In this document: one piece after another, positions 55,501 through 64,000 of the stretch | Layout: the number at the start of each line of letters is the position of its first letter | Numbering within the stretch: the first letter of the stretch is position 1 | Origin: Guillardia theta CCMP2712 | Taxonomy: Eukaryota > Cryptophyceae > Pyrenomonadales > Geminigeraceae | Assembly: GCF_000315625.1 (NCBI RefSeq) | Contig: NW_005434672.1 | Location: 1,239,205 to 1,303,204, forward strand | Length of the DNA stretch: 64,000 nt | Reading direction: 5' to 3' | Notes under the pieces: generated by a model | Seen by the model: the letters and a program-made list of their open reading frames with translations, nothing else | Database searches by the model: none | Told to the model about the DNA's origin: nothing | Made by a program: the position numbers and the translations under genes

Positions 55501-56957
55501 AGCTTCAGGACAACATCCTCCCAACGTATGAGGAGCTGTGTAACAGACGAAGGGATCAGATCCAGCCGCGCAGCAATCATCAAGGCGGAAGGCATTTCAC
55601 AGCAGCTATTGAAGGAGACATCATGCAGGGCAGAAAAAACAGATCCATGCGAATAGGATATGTTCTCCAACAACAAGAGATGACGTCAGGAGGAGGGATG
55701 AAAATCAATGGGAAGTGCAGCATCATTCGAGCGAACACAATCGCAATTGGCTTACTTCTGCAACATGTCCTTGAGGAAGGAATACAGATCAAAAGGGGAA
55801 ATCAAGTCACAATAATGTACCAGTCCACACGTTTCCACCGCTTTATGACAAATACGTTGCGAATGGATACCATGCGATACGAAGACGAACTGCTGGAGGA
55901 CTTACATGATCGGTTACTCACTTGCATGAAGAAACTCGAAGGGAGGGGAATCAGGATCCGACTCCAACTAGCAAAAGAATCTCAGAGACACATTCAAGAG
56001 GCAAAGGAAATGGCCAAGCAAGGAAAACAAGCATTCGCCTCGGGATGGGAGAAAGCAATCTACGATAGCCCAATGGAATTCATCATTGCAGGAGAAGAAA
56101 ATCCTACATCAGGATTCGATCGCTTGAAGAAATGGGACTACATTATCAGACAACAGACAATGGTGGCAAGGATTCGAGCGGGAGACCTCACCTTGACAGA
56201 GAAATTCATGCTCGAAATGCATGTGGGAAGAGATTTACTAGGGAGAGCGTTCAGATTATGCGAAGGGTCAGTTACGCGAACAGCTATCCAAGCGATCACC
56301 TTCTCAGCACCGACGAGGAAGAAGCTCTTTCAATGGGGGAAAACTAACTCACCATGTTGTCCTCACTGTCCAGACCGAGAAGAAACCTGGGGACATGTTC
56401 AGCTTGCGTGTAGGCAATTCCAAGATATGATCCAAAAAGCACACAACGAAGTCATGAAGAAGATCAAGGTAAGACTGCAGCAGAGCTGGAGGAAACAAAG
56501 GGTACAGGTCAATTCATGGTGGGACACTCCAATACGCATCGTGATGGAAGCGATGGGGACTTCAATGCACCGAGAAGGGCAATGGATACCAGACGGTTGC
56601 TGCTACTTTGCAAGCATCAAACGCATTGTCCTCATCGAATTTGCAAGGACATCGGAATATGACGGAGTCGAACAAACAAGTCTGGAATGCCTGAAGAAGA
56701 AATTTCAGGAAAAGGAAGAGAAATATGCCCCCCTACGAGCAGAAATCACAGCTTTGCTACCTGACCATGAAGTGGAACAAGCAACATTCATAGCAGGAGT
56801 GAAAGGATCGATCATGGAGAGGGAATGGCATGAGAATTTCAGGAGGCTAAGGGTGGATGACACGGAATGGGAAGGCATCAAGACAGCAGCAATCAAGCAA
56901 CTGCTGGCGGTACAACATACGCTATGGACGGCAAGAAGGGTAAGAGAGTCGATGTAG
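52533..56957 (+). pseudogene. Retrotransposon polyprotein remnant, copy 1
   Basis: The reading frame is open at 52533-53303 (start of the RT: NRKAAGMDLISNEILKALPD; LYLDFANFFNNV) and again at 53439-56957. Between them the QGSP block (motif B) is replaced by unrelated sequence with stops, and the FADD motif is followed by a 14-bp deletion relative to copy 2. The C-terminal part keeps the basic NLS-like cluster (about 54590-54650), the degenerate RNase-H-like region (about 55590-56035) and the zinc knuckle (about 56360). It is not translatable as a whole. Confidence 0.9.
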
Positions 56958-57209
56958 TCCGATGGGGGCAGGCGCGGCTCATGGACAAGCCACCCATGGC
57001 GCATGGTCATGGGCTGCATGAAGGGAAGAAGAGAAGGGCTAGCCAGCAGGAGAAGATACAGCCATGCCACAGTGGGCGACTGCATGCTGGGGGGGGAAGG
57101 GGCAGGAAGATGCAATGGAACTTAGCGAAAATAAGGAAGGGGACCGGGATCGGAATTGGAACGGGCCCGGAGGACATCGTTACTGAAAACAAGTAATACG
57201 GAAGCAACC

Positions 57210-57254
57210 AGGCCTAAGGGGCCTATAGGAAAATGGGCCAACCTCCCAAGGTTG
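57210..57254 (+). other. Two hairpins in the 3' UTR of copy 1
   Basis: AGGCCTAAGGGGCCT (about 57210-57224) and CCAACCTCCCAAGGTTGG (about 57238-57255) can fold into short stems of 5-7 bp. Structured 3' ends are what many non-LTR reverse transcriptases recognise, so they are candidates for such a signal. Confidence 0.4.
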
Positions 57255-57363
57255 GGAACCCCTTTAGACGGATCATTTCCCCCCCACCAGACATGCACGC
57301 AGAGACAAACTCGAAGCACGACAAGGAGACTAGGGGGGAGGAGGAGCCATCAGCCCCAACTAA

Positions 57364-57409
57364 TAGGGTTTAGGGTTTAGGGTTTAGGGTTTAGGGTTTA
57401 GGGTTTAGG
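57364..57409 (+). repeat. Telomeric repeat array 2, (TTTAGGG) about 6.5 copies
   Basis: TAGGG, five perfect TTTAGGG units and TTTAGG, 46 bp, exactly filling the gap between the 3' end of copy 1 and the 5' end of copy 2, in the same orientation as array 1. Confidence 0.97.
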
Positions 57410-57420
57410 CGTTGACAGAG

Positions 57421-60400
57421 ATGCAAGAGAGCAACGCACACGAGGCTACCACCGATAGGTCAGTGCACTCAGCATGGGTGGAAACCCACAAGAAGGACAA
57501 CGCGCCAGGCAACATCATCTCTCAAAATGTCAATGGATGCAGTCAATTCGTGCTGAAACACATCCTGGCATATTTGATTGAGAAGTATCATCCATCTATT
57601 GTCATGTTGCAGGAAGTCAGGGTGGGGCGTGGTAAGAAAAAGGAAACAGATCTCCGAATGATGATCAAGAAAGAATGGGGATGTTACCGAATGTTTATGA
57701 CCAAGGGTACAGGGTTTGGGAGAAAGGGTAAGAGTGATCTACGCCTTGTGATACTGGCGCATGCTGACCTTCTCCCGCGCCCCCCCTCCTCGCCAAATGG
57801 TACAGCATTGGAGGGGGCACACAGACAAAAAATACAAGTTTTACAGATCTCACGAAAAAAAGAAAACATACTTTTGTGTAACATTCATATGCCAGTGGCG
57901 ACGGAGGAGGGGGAACAAGACAGCATGTGGAAGGCGCTAAGCCAGATGCTCAAGCCAGACCCAAACATCAAGCTCATCATCATCGGAGGCGACTTCAATG
58001 CATCTCGACAACATCCAGAGATCCCCATGAGAATAGGATACGGAAGCAATTCGAGTGTACACCGTGCAGATGAGAAAATGGAGCAAGTCTTAAATGAGCT
58101 TGGGCGAGTCCAGACAGTCACCTGCGAGAAGATGTGCAGAAGCAGCACACACTTCACCTTCTCCACATGGTACAAGCAGGGTCACCACCAAGCGAAACTG
58201 GATCATATCTTTGCTTTCCATCATCCATCTCGCACAGTAAGCCTGATATCGCAGACCGCAGAAGACTGCATCATAGGAGCTGCCGTCGACCACAGAGCAC
58301 TCGTAGTGAATGTGAGCTCGCTCGATGCTGAGGGGGAGCAAGCCATCCCAAAGATTGAAATTCTCCCGCAAAGGAGAGATCGAGAAGCAATTCCTCGACG
58401 AAAGAAAAGGGTGGTCGAGATGGACAAGTTATCAGGAAGATTAGGTGTAGAATGGGCAATAGCACTGGATGAGAAGATAACAGCGGCAAAAGCCCTACAC
58501 CAAGACTTGGACATTCTCGAACTGATAACAACAGCCCTCCCCACCAAGGAAATCCCCCTACGAGGCTCAGGCGGTAAACGACATGCATCTAAGATTCAGA
58601 TGGATCTGAAACGCAAAATCAAGCAACTTCAAAGGGATCTGAGAAGCGCATCAGAAATTCCCGACTTTATTGATCGGGCACACAAGGAGTCAAGCTTACA
58701 CGCAGAAATAAGAGAGAAGATGACCAAATTCAAAGAGATCTGCGCAGCACAGGACCAAGAGATATTTCTGAAAACTTGCGACGAACGAAGAAGACGCTTG
58801 GGGACGATAGGGAGTAAAGAGTCTCAAAATGCAATGGGCAAGAAGTCAGACTTTAAGCCCAAAGCCCCAATGCTGAGTCAACTGTCAGAGAAGTGCCACC
58901 CAAATACAATCGAACTTACGTCATGGAGGGATCTCCAGCCAGCGCTGCAACAGCCGGAGACAGCATATCTTCAAGAACTGAACCCGTTAATCGAAACATT
59001 CTTACAAAGCAGCTCCAAAGAATCAAGCAAAACCTTTTGGAATGCAAGACATCAAACCATGCTACACGTCGAGACTCTCGGGGCGAGAAACCAGGCACCA
59101 CAAAAGATGTACATAACTCTGGCGCCTGCACACGCAATCGTACCCATCATCCGAGGACTGATCACCCGGGGGCAGCCAGGAGGGTGGCGCTTAGTAGGAT
59201 ACAAAAACATCGAGCAATTCATCCCCATGAGATTGGCAAGAGACCTCGAAGATGAAACCCACACGGCAACCTTCTTTGCAGTGAACGGCTGTACATTGAA
59301 CGGAACATGCGCACGGGCTGAATGTCAAACAAAGGGAAGAATGATTCCGCTGTACGACAGACGTCAGGAAAACAAAGAACCAAAGATCCTCTTCTTCTGC
59401 AAAAGCTGTCAATTATTCACTTCCATCAAACCACCGGACTTCGACCCCCCAGATCAAATCAATCAATATCAGACCAGGGAGATAGAAATAGCATACCCGC
59501 TGGAGCCAGGAGAGATTCAGGTCTGGATCCAAAGATTATCCAACCGCAAGGCAGCAGGCATGGATTTGATCTCAAATGAGATCCTGAAAGCTCTACCTGA
59601 TAGCGCAAAGGAGGAGATAGGGGAAGTAATCAGCAAAGCTTTGACAGGAGACAAAAAGATGTTGAATATGCTGGCAAGGGTCAGGCTCTTACCAAAAAAT
59701 GAGCTCTGTCACGTCCTGGAGAACCAACGACCTATATGCGTCCTCTCCTCGGTGACGCGGATCTTCCAGGCGGTCATAGCGCACAGACTCGCGAAAGCAG
59801 CTGAAAAACATAAGCTGCTGACGAACAACCAGGAAGGTTTCAGACCAGAGGGAGGGACGATCCGGCAGGGCCATCGTCTACTCAACATCATCGAGGAGGC
59901 TCAGAGCAATCAACACACCCTCATCCTGTTATACCTTGACTTTGCAAACTTTTTTAACAACGTGGCAGTCGAATCCATCGCAAAAATCATGGAAGTATAT
60001 GGCTTCCATCAGCGTGATGTAGACGTGGTAATCAGCGGCAGCAAAGGGATAGCACTGCAGATTCAAACAGAGAGGTTCGAAACGGCAGCCATCCCGCTTC
60101 TCAGGGGATTACCTCAAGGCAGTCCTGCAAGTCCTCCCAAAACAAATCTACTGCTCAGCATCCTGTCCAGACAACTCGATCAACAACAAACTCAGCATCC
60201 CAACAACCTGTCATTCGCAGATGACCTTGTACTGATAGCCAACTCAGTGAGGGAAATGAAAACACTAGTTCAAGTGGTAGAGCGATTTTGTAGATGGAGT
60301 GGATTAGAACTGAACACGAAGAAATCTGAAATCACCAGCTTTGATTATCGGCTCAAGAGGGAGATCCCGGGGACGCAAAACATCAAGTTCTTCGACAAGG

Positions 60401-63400
60401 AGTTTGTGAACCTACCACCGACGAAATGGTTCAAATATCTAGGGATTCGAATCAGCTTGTGGCGATCAGGAGGAAGAGGCAACAGGGTGCACACCTGCCC
60501 CTTCACGTGGGGAGAGAAGGAGCATATCTTCGAAAAGACCAGGGAACTGACAAACCTGATTGAATCATCGGCCTACTCTGCAGCCCAGAAGTACTACCTA
60601 GTCAAAGTAGGTATCGTGAATATCTTTCGATACTCGGCGGTACTCGTTAGCTGGACGTGGAAAGATTTACAAACCTTGGATAACCTCTGGACCAGAGCGT
60701 TCAAACGAGCTATGGGATTGAGTAAGAGCACAAGCAATGCGATTTTTCGCCTACCTTGGGACAGTGGAGGCCTCCAACTCCCCCATCCAGCACCCATCTT
60801 GGGAAGGGCGGCGATTCGGTATCTAGAGAAAGAAACGAATAAGAAATGCAGGGTGGATGATGATATCAAAAGCAGTCTGATCCACAAACTAACATCATGG
60901 TGCAACCAATGGGGGTGCCAAACAATAAGCCAAGTACAACGAGAAATCAGATCGGGCAGACTCAACGAGATCGAAGAGATAAGGGGCCCAGAACGACTCG
61001 CAATATGGGTAGCGGAGAAAATGCAGACAACTATCAGCTGGGAAATGATTGAAAGCAAGATGAGACCGGGGACAATAGCTATGCTACACGACATTGAAGA
61101 CAAGATGCTCTCAGAAGAAAACTCCCTGCTCCCAGAAGAACAATCCCTGCGTACATCTCCTGCTCGGCAAGGCTGGGAGAGCTTTGCTAAGGCATGGAGA
61201 AAATTACCCCAAGTAGGCTATCACTACCTAACAAATATCTTACCTGTTCCAGATACCGAAGGCATCTCCCTGCACCTACCCATTCGACTCTGGCCATTCC
61301 CAAAGCAACGGGAACAGGCAGAAGAAATCCTTGCACGATATCTGCAAGTGAACGTCATCTGGGCAAAACTCGGTCAAGAGCAGGCAGGAACAGGGAAGAG
61401 AAGAAGGCCAGCCAGAGAGGAAGGGAAGCCCTCAAACAAGAGAAGGAAAGGAAAAAGGGAGGCTAGCCCACACGAGCTCCTGCCACCCACGAAACTAGCC
61501 AGACCGGACCAAGGGAGAGAGGAAACAAATAGGAGGGCTCATACCCGGGAGATTTTGAGGGAGCTCCTCCAACATGACGCTACTTACTATGGGGATGACA
61601 AGAATCAGCGAGAAAGATTCTGTTACACTTCAGGGCACATACCTTTCAAAGTTCATGGAGACATCGCTATCTTTGAGCCGCCCCACACAGGAGTAAACAC
61701 AACCTCTGACCCACCAATAGAATGGGTGGAAGCGTCGCTGGACTCGGCTCCCTTCACATCTGCAACAAAGGAAGAAGAAGACGGGAATCACCGAAGAGAA
61801 TGCAATCAAAGTATCCATCTGTTGCTGGAAATAGTCAATATGTTGGACGACGGCGAAACAGAAGCTACAGCATGGTGGCAACAACTCGAAGAGGTAGTAT
61901 CAGAGGTTCGCCAAGAAACAACACAACCATTGGCATACGAGTTTTTACAACACCTAGCAGAGATCACAGATTGTGACATCAGTACATTTCGTAACTGGCC
62001 GACACTACACACGCATCCCCAGGCTCTGAGCAACAAGAGAGCAAAGGAACTGCAACGAGTGGTGGTTTGGATAGATAAACAAAAGAGATTTCGCGAGCAC
62101 ATCCTGCAAAACACAATACATGTCATTCTGATAGGATGGAAGAATAACATTGATGAGATACCAGAAGGCTTCGAAATTATCAGCCGGATCCCGAAAGGCG
62201 CTCAGATAGCATACGCAGCAAACTTTTGGGGAACAGGGAATCGTTGCCTGATGAAAACGTTAGAGGAGCTATGGATACTCGTCAAGCACACATTCCCAAC
62301 ATACCCCAGAGCTCAGCTTCATGACAACATCCTCCCAACGTATGAGGAGATGTGTAACCAACGAAGGGGTCAGATCCAGCCGCGCAGCGATCACCAAGGC
62401 GGAAGGCATTTCACAGCAGCTATTGAAGGAGACGTCACACAGAGCAGAAAAAATAGAACCATGCGAATAGGGTATGTTCTCCAGCAACAAGCGACGGCAG
62501 CAGGAGGAGGGATGAAAATCAATGGGAAATGCAGCATCATTCGAGCGAATACAATTGCAATTGGCTTACTGTTCCAACATATCCTCGAGGAAGGGATACA
62601 AATCAAGAGGGGAAATCAAGTCACAATCATGTATCAGTCCACCCGCTTTCACCGCTTCATCACGAATACATTACGCATTGATACCATGCGATACGAAGAT
62701 GAACTGCTGGAGGACCTACATGATCGATTACTCACTTGCATGAAGAAACTCGAGGGGAGAGGAATCAAGATCCGACTTCAATTAGCAAAAGAATCTGACC
62801 GACACATCCAAGAGGCAAAGGAGATGGCCAAACAAGCAAAACAAACATTTGCCTCGGGATGGGAGAAAGCGATTTATGACAGCGCAATGGAGTTCACCAT
62901 CGCAGGAGAAGACAGTCCTACATCAGGAATGGATAGATTGAAGAAGTGGGACTATATAATTCGACAACAGGCAATGACTGCGAGGATTCGAGCGGGAGAC
63001 CTCACCTTGACGGAGAAATTCATGCTTGAAGTACATGTGGGCAGAAACCTACTCGCGAAGGCGTTTAGAGTATGCCAAGGTTCATTCACACGAACAGCAA
63101 TTCAAGCGATAACCTTCTCAGCACCGACGAGGAAGAAGCTCTTTCAATGGGGGAAGACTAACTCATCATGCTGCCCCCACTGTCCAGACCGAGAAGAAAC
63201 CTGGGGGCATATTCAGCTGGCATGTCGGCAGTTTCAAGCAATGATCCAACAAGCACACAATCAAGTCATGAAGAAGATCAAGGTAAGACTGCAGCAGAGT
63301 TGGAGGAAACAAAGGCTACAGGTCACTACATGGTGGGAAACTCCAATGCGCATCGTGATGGAAGCGATGGGGACTTCAATGCACCAAGAAGGACAATGGA

Positions 63401-63771
63401 TACCAGACGGTTGCTGCTACTTTACAAACATCAAACGCATCGTCATCATTGAATTCGCAAGGACATCGGAATATGACGGAGTCGAACACACAAGCCTGGA
63501 ATGCCTGAAGAAGAAATTTCAGGAAAAAGAAGAGAAATATGCCGATCTACGAGCAGAAATCATAGCTCTGCTCCCTGACCATGAAGTTGAACAAGCAACA
63601 TTCATAGCAGGAGTGAAAGGATCGATCATGGAGAGGGAATGGCATGAGAATTTCAGGAGGCTAAGGGTGGATGACACGGAATGGGAAAGCATCAAGACAG
63701 CAGCAATCAAGCAACTGCTGGAGGTGCAACACATGCTATGGACGGCAAGAAGGGGAAGCGAGTCGACCTAG
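57421..63771 (+). CDS. LINE polyprotein: endonuclease, reverse transcriptase, RNase-H-like, zinc knuckle
   Basis: This is an uninterrupted 2116-codon ORF from ATG 57421 to TAG 63769-63771. An APE/EEP endonuclease fills about residues 30-300: NIISQNVNG, MLQEVRV (metal Glu), IIIGGDFNA, KLDHIFAF and VDHRALVV. The reverse transcriptase is at about 700-1000: NRKAAGMDLISNE, motif A LYLDFANFFNNV, motif B LPQGSPASP, motif C SFADDLVL (about residue 931). A basic NLS-like cluster lies near 1325-1345 (GKRRRPAREEGKPSNKRRKG). A region at about 1655-1810 has RNase H spacing but lacks the acidic catalytic residues. A CX2CX8HX4C knuckle (CPHCPDREETWGHIQLAC) is at about 1916. It would nick DNA and copy its own RNA by target-primed reverse transcription, presumably at telomeric repeats. 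Copies of this length and intactness suggest recent activity. Confidence 0.93.
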   Translation: MQESNAHEATTDRSVHSAWVETHKKDNAPGNIISQNVNGCSQFVLKHILAYLIEKYHPSIVMLQEVRVGRGKKKETDLRMMIKKEWGCYRMFMTKGTGFGRKGKSDLRLVILAHADLLPRPPSSPNGTALEGAHRQKIQVLQISRKKENILLCNIHMPVATEEGEQDSMWKALSQMLKPDPNIKLIIIGGDFNASRQHPEIPMRIGYGSNSSVHRADEKMEQVLNELGRVQTVTCEKMCRSSTHFTFSTWYKQGHHQAKLDHIFAFHHPSRTVSLISQTAEDCIIGAAVDHRALVVNVSSLDAEGEQAIPKIEILPQRRDREAIPRRKKRVVEMDKLSGRLGVEWAIALDEKITAAKALHQDLDILELITTALPTKEIPLRGSGGKRHASKIQMDLKRKIKQLQRDLRSASEIPDFIDRAHKESSLHAEIREKMTKFKEICAAQDQEIFLKTCDERRRRLGTIGSKESQNAMGKKSDFKPKAPMLSQLSEKCHPNTIELTSWRDLQPALQQPETAYLQELNPLIETFLQSSSKESSKTFWNARHQTMLHVETLGARNQAPQKMYITLAPAHAIVPIIRGLITRGQPGGWRLVGYKNIEQFIPMRLARDLEDETHTATFFAVNGCTLNGTCARAECQTKGRMIPLYDRRQENKEPKILFFCKSCQLFTSIKPPDFDPPDQINQYQTREIEIAYPLEPGEIQVWIQRLSNRKAAGMDLISNEILKALPDSAKEEIGEVISKALTGDKKMLNMLARVRLLPKNELCHVLENQRPICVLSSVTRIFQAVIAHRLAKAAEKHKLLTNNQEGFRPEGGTIRQGHRLLNIIEEAQSNQHTLILLYLDFANFFNNVAVESIAKIMEVYGFHQRDVDVVISGSKGIALQIQTERFETAAIPLLRGLPQGSPASPPKTNLLLSILSRQLDQQQTQHPNNLSFADDLVLIANSVREMKTLVQVVERFCRWSGLELNTKKSEITSFDYRLKREIPGTQNIKFFDKEFVNLPPTKWFKYLGIRISLWRSGGRGNRVHTCPFTWGEKEHIFEKTRELTNLIESSAYSAAQKYYLVKVGIVNIFRYSAVLVSWTWKDLQTLDNLWTRAFKRAMGLSKSTSNAIFRLPWDSGGLQLPHPAPILGRAAIRYLEKETNKKCRVDDDIKSSLIHKLTSWCNQWGCQTISQVQREIRSGRLNEIEEIRGPERLAIWVAEKMQTTISWEMIESKMRPGTIAMLHDIEDKMLSEENSLLPEEQSLRTSPARQGWESFAKAWRKLPQVGYHYLTNILPVPDTEGISLHLPIRLWPFPKQREQAEEILARYLQVNVIWAKLGQEQAGTGKRRRPAREEGKPSNKRRKGKREASPHELLPPTKLARPDQGREETNRRAHTREILRELLQHDATYYGDDKNQRERFCYTSGHIPFKVHGDIAIFEPPHTGVNTTSDPPIEWVEASLDSAPFTSATKEEEDGNHRRECNQSIHLLLEIVNMLDDGETEATAWWQQLEEVVSEVRQETTQPLAYEFLQHLAEITDCDISTFRNWPTLHTHPQALSNKRAKELQRVVVWIDKQKRFREHILQNTIHVILIGWKNNIDEIPEGFEIISRIPKGAQIAYAANFWGTGNRCLMKTLEELWILVKHTFPTYPRAQLHDNILPTYEEMCNQRRGQIQPRSDHQGGRHFTAAIEGDVTQSRKNRTMRIGYVLQQQATAAGGGMKINGKCSIIRANTIAIGLLFQHILEEGIQIKRGNQVTIMYQSTRFHRFITNTLRIDTMRYEDELLEDLHDRLLTCMKKLEGRGIKIRLQLAKESDRHIQEAKEMAKQAKQTFASGWEKAIYDSAMEFTIAGEDSPTSGMDRLKKWDYIIRQQAMTARIRAGDLTLTEKFMLEVHVGRNLLAKAFRVCQGSFTRTAIQAITFSAPTRKKLFQWGKTNSSCCPHCPDREETWGHIQLACRQFQAMIQQAHNQVMKKIKVRLQQSWRKQRLQVTTWWETPMRIVMEAMGTSMHQEGQWIPDGCCYFTNIKRIVIIEFARTSEYDGVEHTSLECLKKKFQEKEEKYADLRAEIIALLPDHEVEQATFIAGVKGSIMEREWHENFRRLRVDDTEWESIKTAAIKQLLEVQHMLWTARRGSEST

Positions 63772-63870
63772 TCCGATGGGGGCAGGTGAGGGGGCAGGCG
63801 CGGCACAGGGGCAAGCCACCTATGGAGCACAGGCGGCAGGGAAGGAAAACAAGCCTAGCATCAAGGAGGC

Positions 63871-64000
63871 AGGCGCAGCTCATGGTCATGGAGGGAAGAG
63901 GTGGGCGACTGGGGGGGGGAAGGGACAGGACAGGCGCAGCTCATAGTCTTGGAGGGAAGGGGTGGGCGACTGGGGGGGGAAGGGACAGGACAGGCGCAGC
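63871..64000 (+). repeat. 60-61 bp tandem repeats in the 3' UTR of copy 2
   Basis: AGGCGCAGCTCAT recurs at about 63871, 63932 and 63992, with GGAGGGAAGRGGTGGGCGAC and a G8-9 run inside each unit. Copy 1 has only one comparable unit in its 3' UTR (CAGGCGCGGCTCATGG, later GTGGGCGACTG). The array continues past the window edge. Confidence 0.85.

Larger units (their letters stand above)
52461..57363 (+). mobile_element. Non-LTR retrotransposon, copy 1 (5'-truncated, defective)
   Basis: It begins at ACCTTCTTCGCAGTCAACGG, which corresponds to base about 59269 in copy 2, so the first about 1.85 kb (the whole endonuclease) is absent. It is closely similar to copy 2 up to 56957, then has a 3' UTR to 57363 that runs straight into TTTAGGG repeats without a poly(A) tail. 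The RT core is damaged at about 53301-53440. Confidence 0.93.
57410..64000 (+). mobile_element. Telomere-associated non-LTR retrotransposon, copy 2 (coding-intact; 3' end beyond window)
   Basis: The element starts with CGTTGACAGAG right after the telomeric array and only 11 nt before the ATG. It carries one long ORF and a 3' UTR with tandem repeats that runs off the window. There are no long terminal repeats. The gene order (APE-type endonuclease, then RT, then a zinc knuckle) is that of LINE-type elements. No ORF1 (gag-like) is present upstream, so either the family lacks it or this copy is 5'-shortened. Confidence 0.92.

Noticed and set aside
52388-57409. Telomeric repeats as a true chromosome terminus with later sequence misjoined
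   Set aside because: Possible, but two arrays each sit exactly at retrotransposon borders in matching orientation, which an accidental misjoin would not easily give. Kept as an assembly caveat only.
57410-64000. Terminal HeT-A/Penelope-type attachment to the chromosome end
   Set aside because: Polarity is wrong for priming on the G-strand overhang, and the protein has an APE-type endonuclease and LINE-type RT rather than a GIY-YIG/Penelope layout.
1-64000. tRNA, rRNA or bacterial-style operon features
   Set aside because: No cloverleaf-like or rRNA-like sequence was recognised by eye, and spliceosomal introns exclude a prokaryotic reading. A covariance-model search would be needed to exclude tRNAs.

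Overview
This is eukaryotic nuclear DNA. Nearly every gene is split by short GT-AG introns (the shortest I traced is 47 bp), genes sit on both strands without operons, and the right end carries TTTAGGG telomeric repeats. The organism is probably a photosynthetic protist with a secondary plastid, and my best guess is a cryptophyte such as Guillardia. The reasons are a co-chaperonin with a signal-peptide-plus-Phe plastid leader (30165-31105), an RWP-RK transcription factor, a probable ciliary WD40/EF-hand protein and compact introns. The species is inferred, not shown.

Positions 1-40000 are gene-dense and ordinary. In order: a nucleotide-sugar-transferase-like protein (cut by the left edge), two hypothetical genes, a WD40 gene, a TPR gene, a small membrane protein, a Cys-rich single-pass membrane protein, a WDR49/CFAP337-like gene, TMA16, a CLASP/TOG-like gene, a TDY-type MAP kinase, an RWP-RK factor, a RIOX1/NO66-type JmjC hydroxylase, a coiled-coil protein, plastid Cpn10, a poorly resolved membrane protein, a second single-pass surface protein, a multi-span membrane protein, and a protein kinase with EF-hands in front of the kinase domain. 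Housekeeping jobs (ribosome assembly, chaperonin, signalling, cilia) are mixed without obvious clustering.

From about 40.4 kb to 52.4 kb the DNA changes to subtelomeric patchwork: gene fragments, minisatellites, a frameshifted and truncated C9orf78/TLS1 homologue, GC-rich dispersed repeats, an 819-bp element with terminal inverted repeats, an inverted duplication of a secreted-protein gene, frameshifted membrane-protein genes, a 14-nt interstitial telomeric motif, and a fragment of mitochondrial cox2.

From 52388 to the right edge there is an alternation of telomeric repeats and a non-LTR retrotransposon: a gene copy cut off by (TTTAGGG)n, then a 5'-truncated element, then a second (TTTAGGG)n, then an element with one intact 2116-codon ORF (endonuclease, reverse transcriptase, degenerate RNase-H-like region, zinc knuckle). 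Both elements point the same way and the G-rich telomere strand is the + strand, so the chromosome end should lie to the right. This telomere-associated retrotransposon array is the most interesting content of the window.
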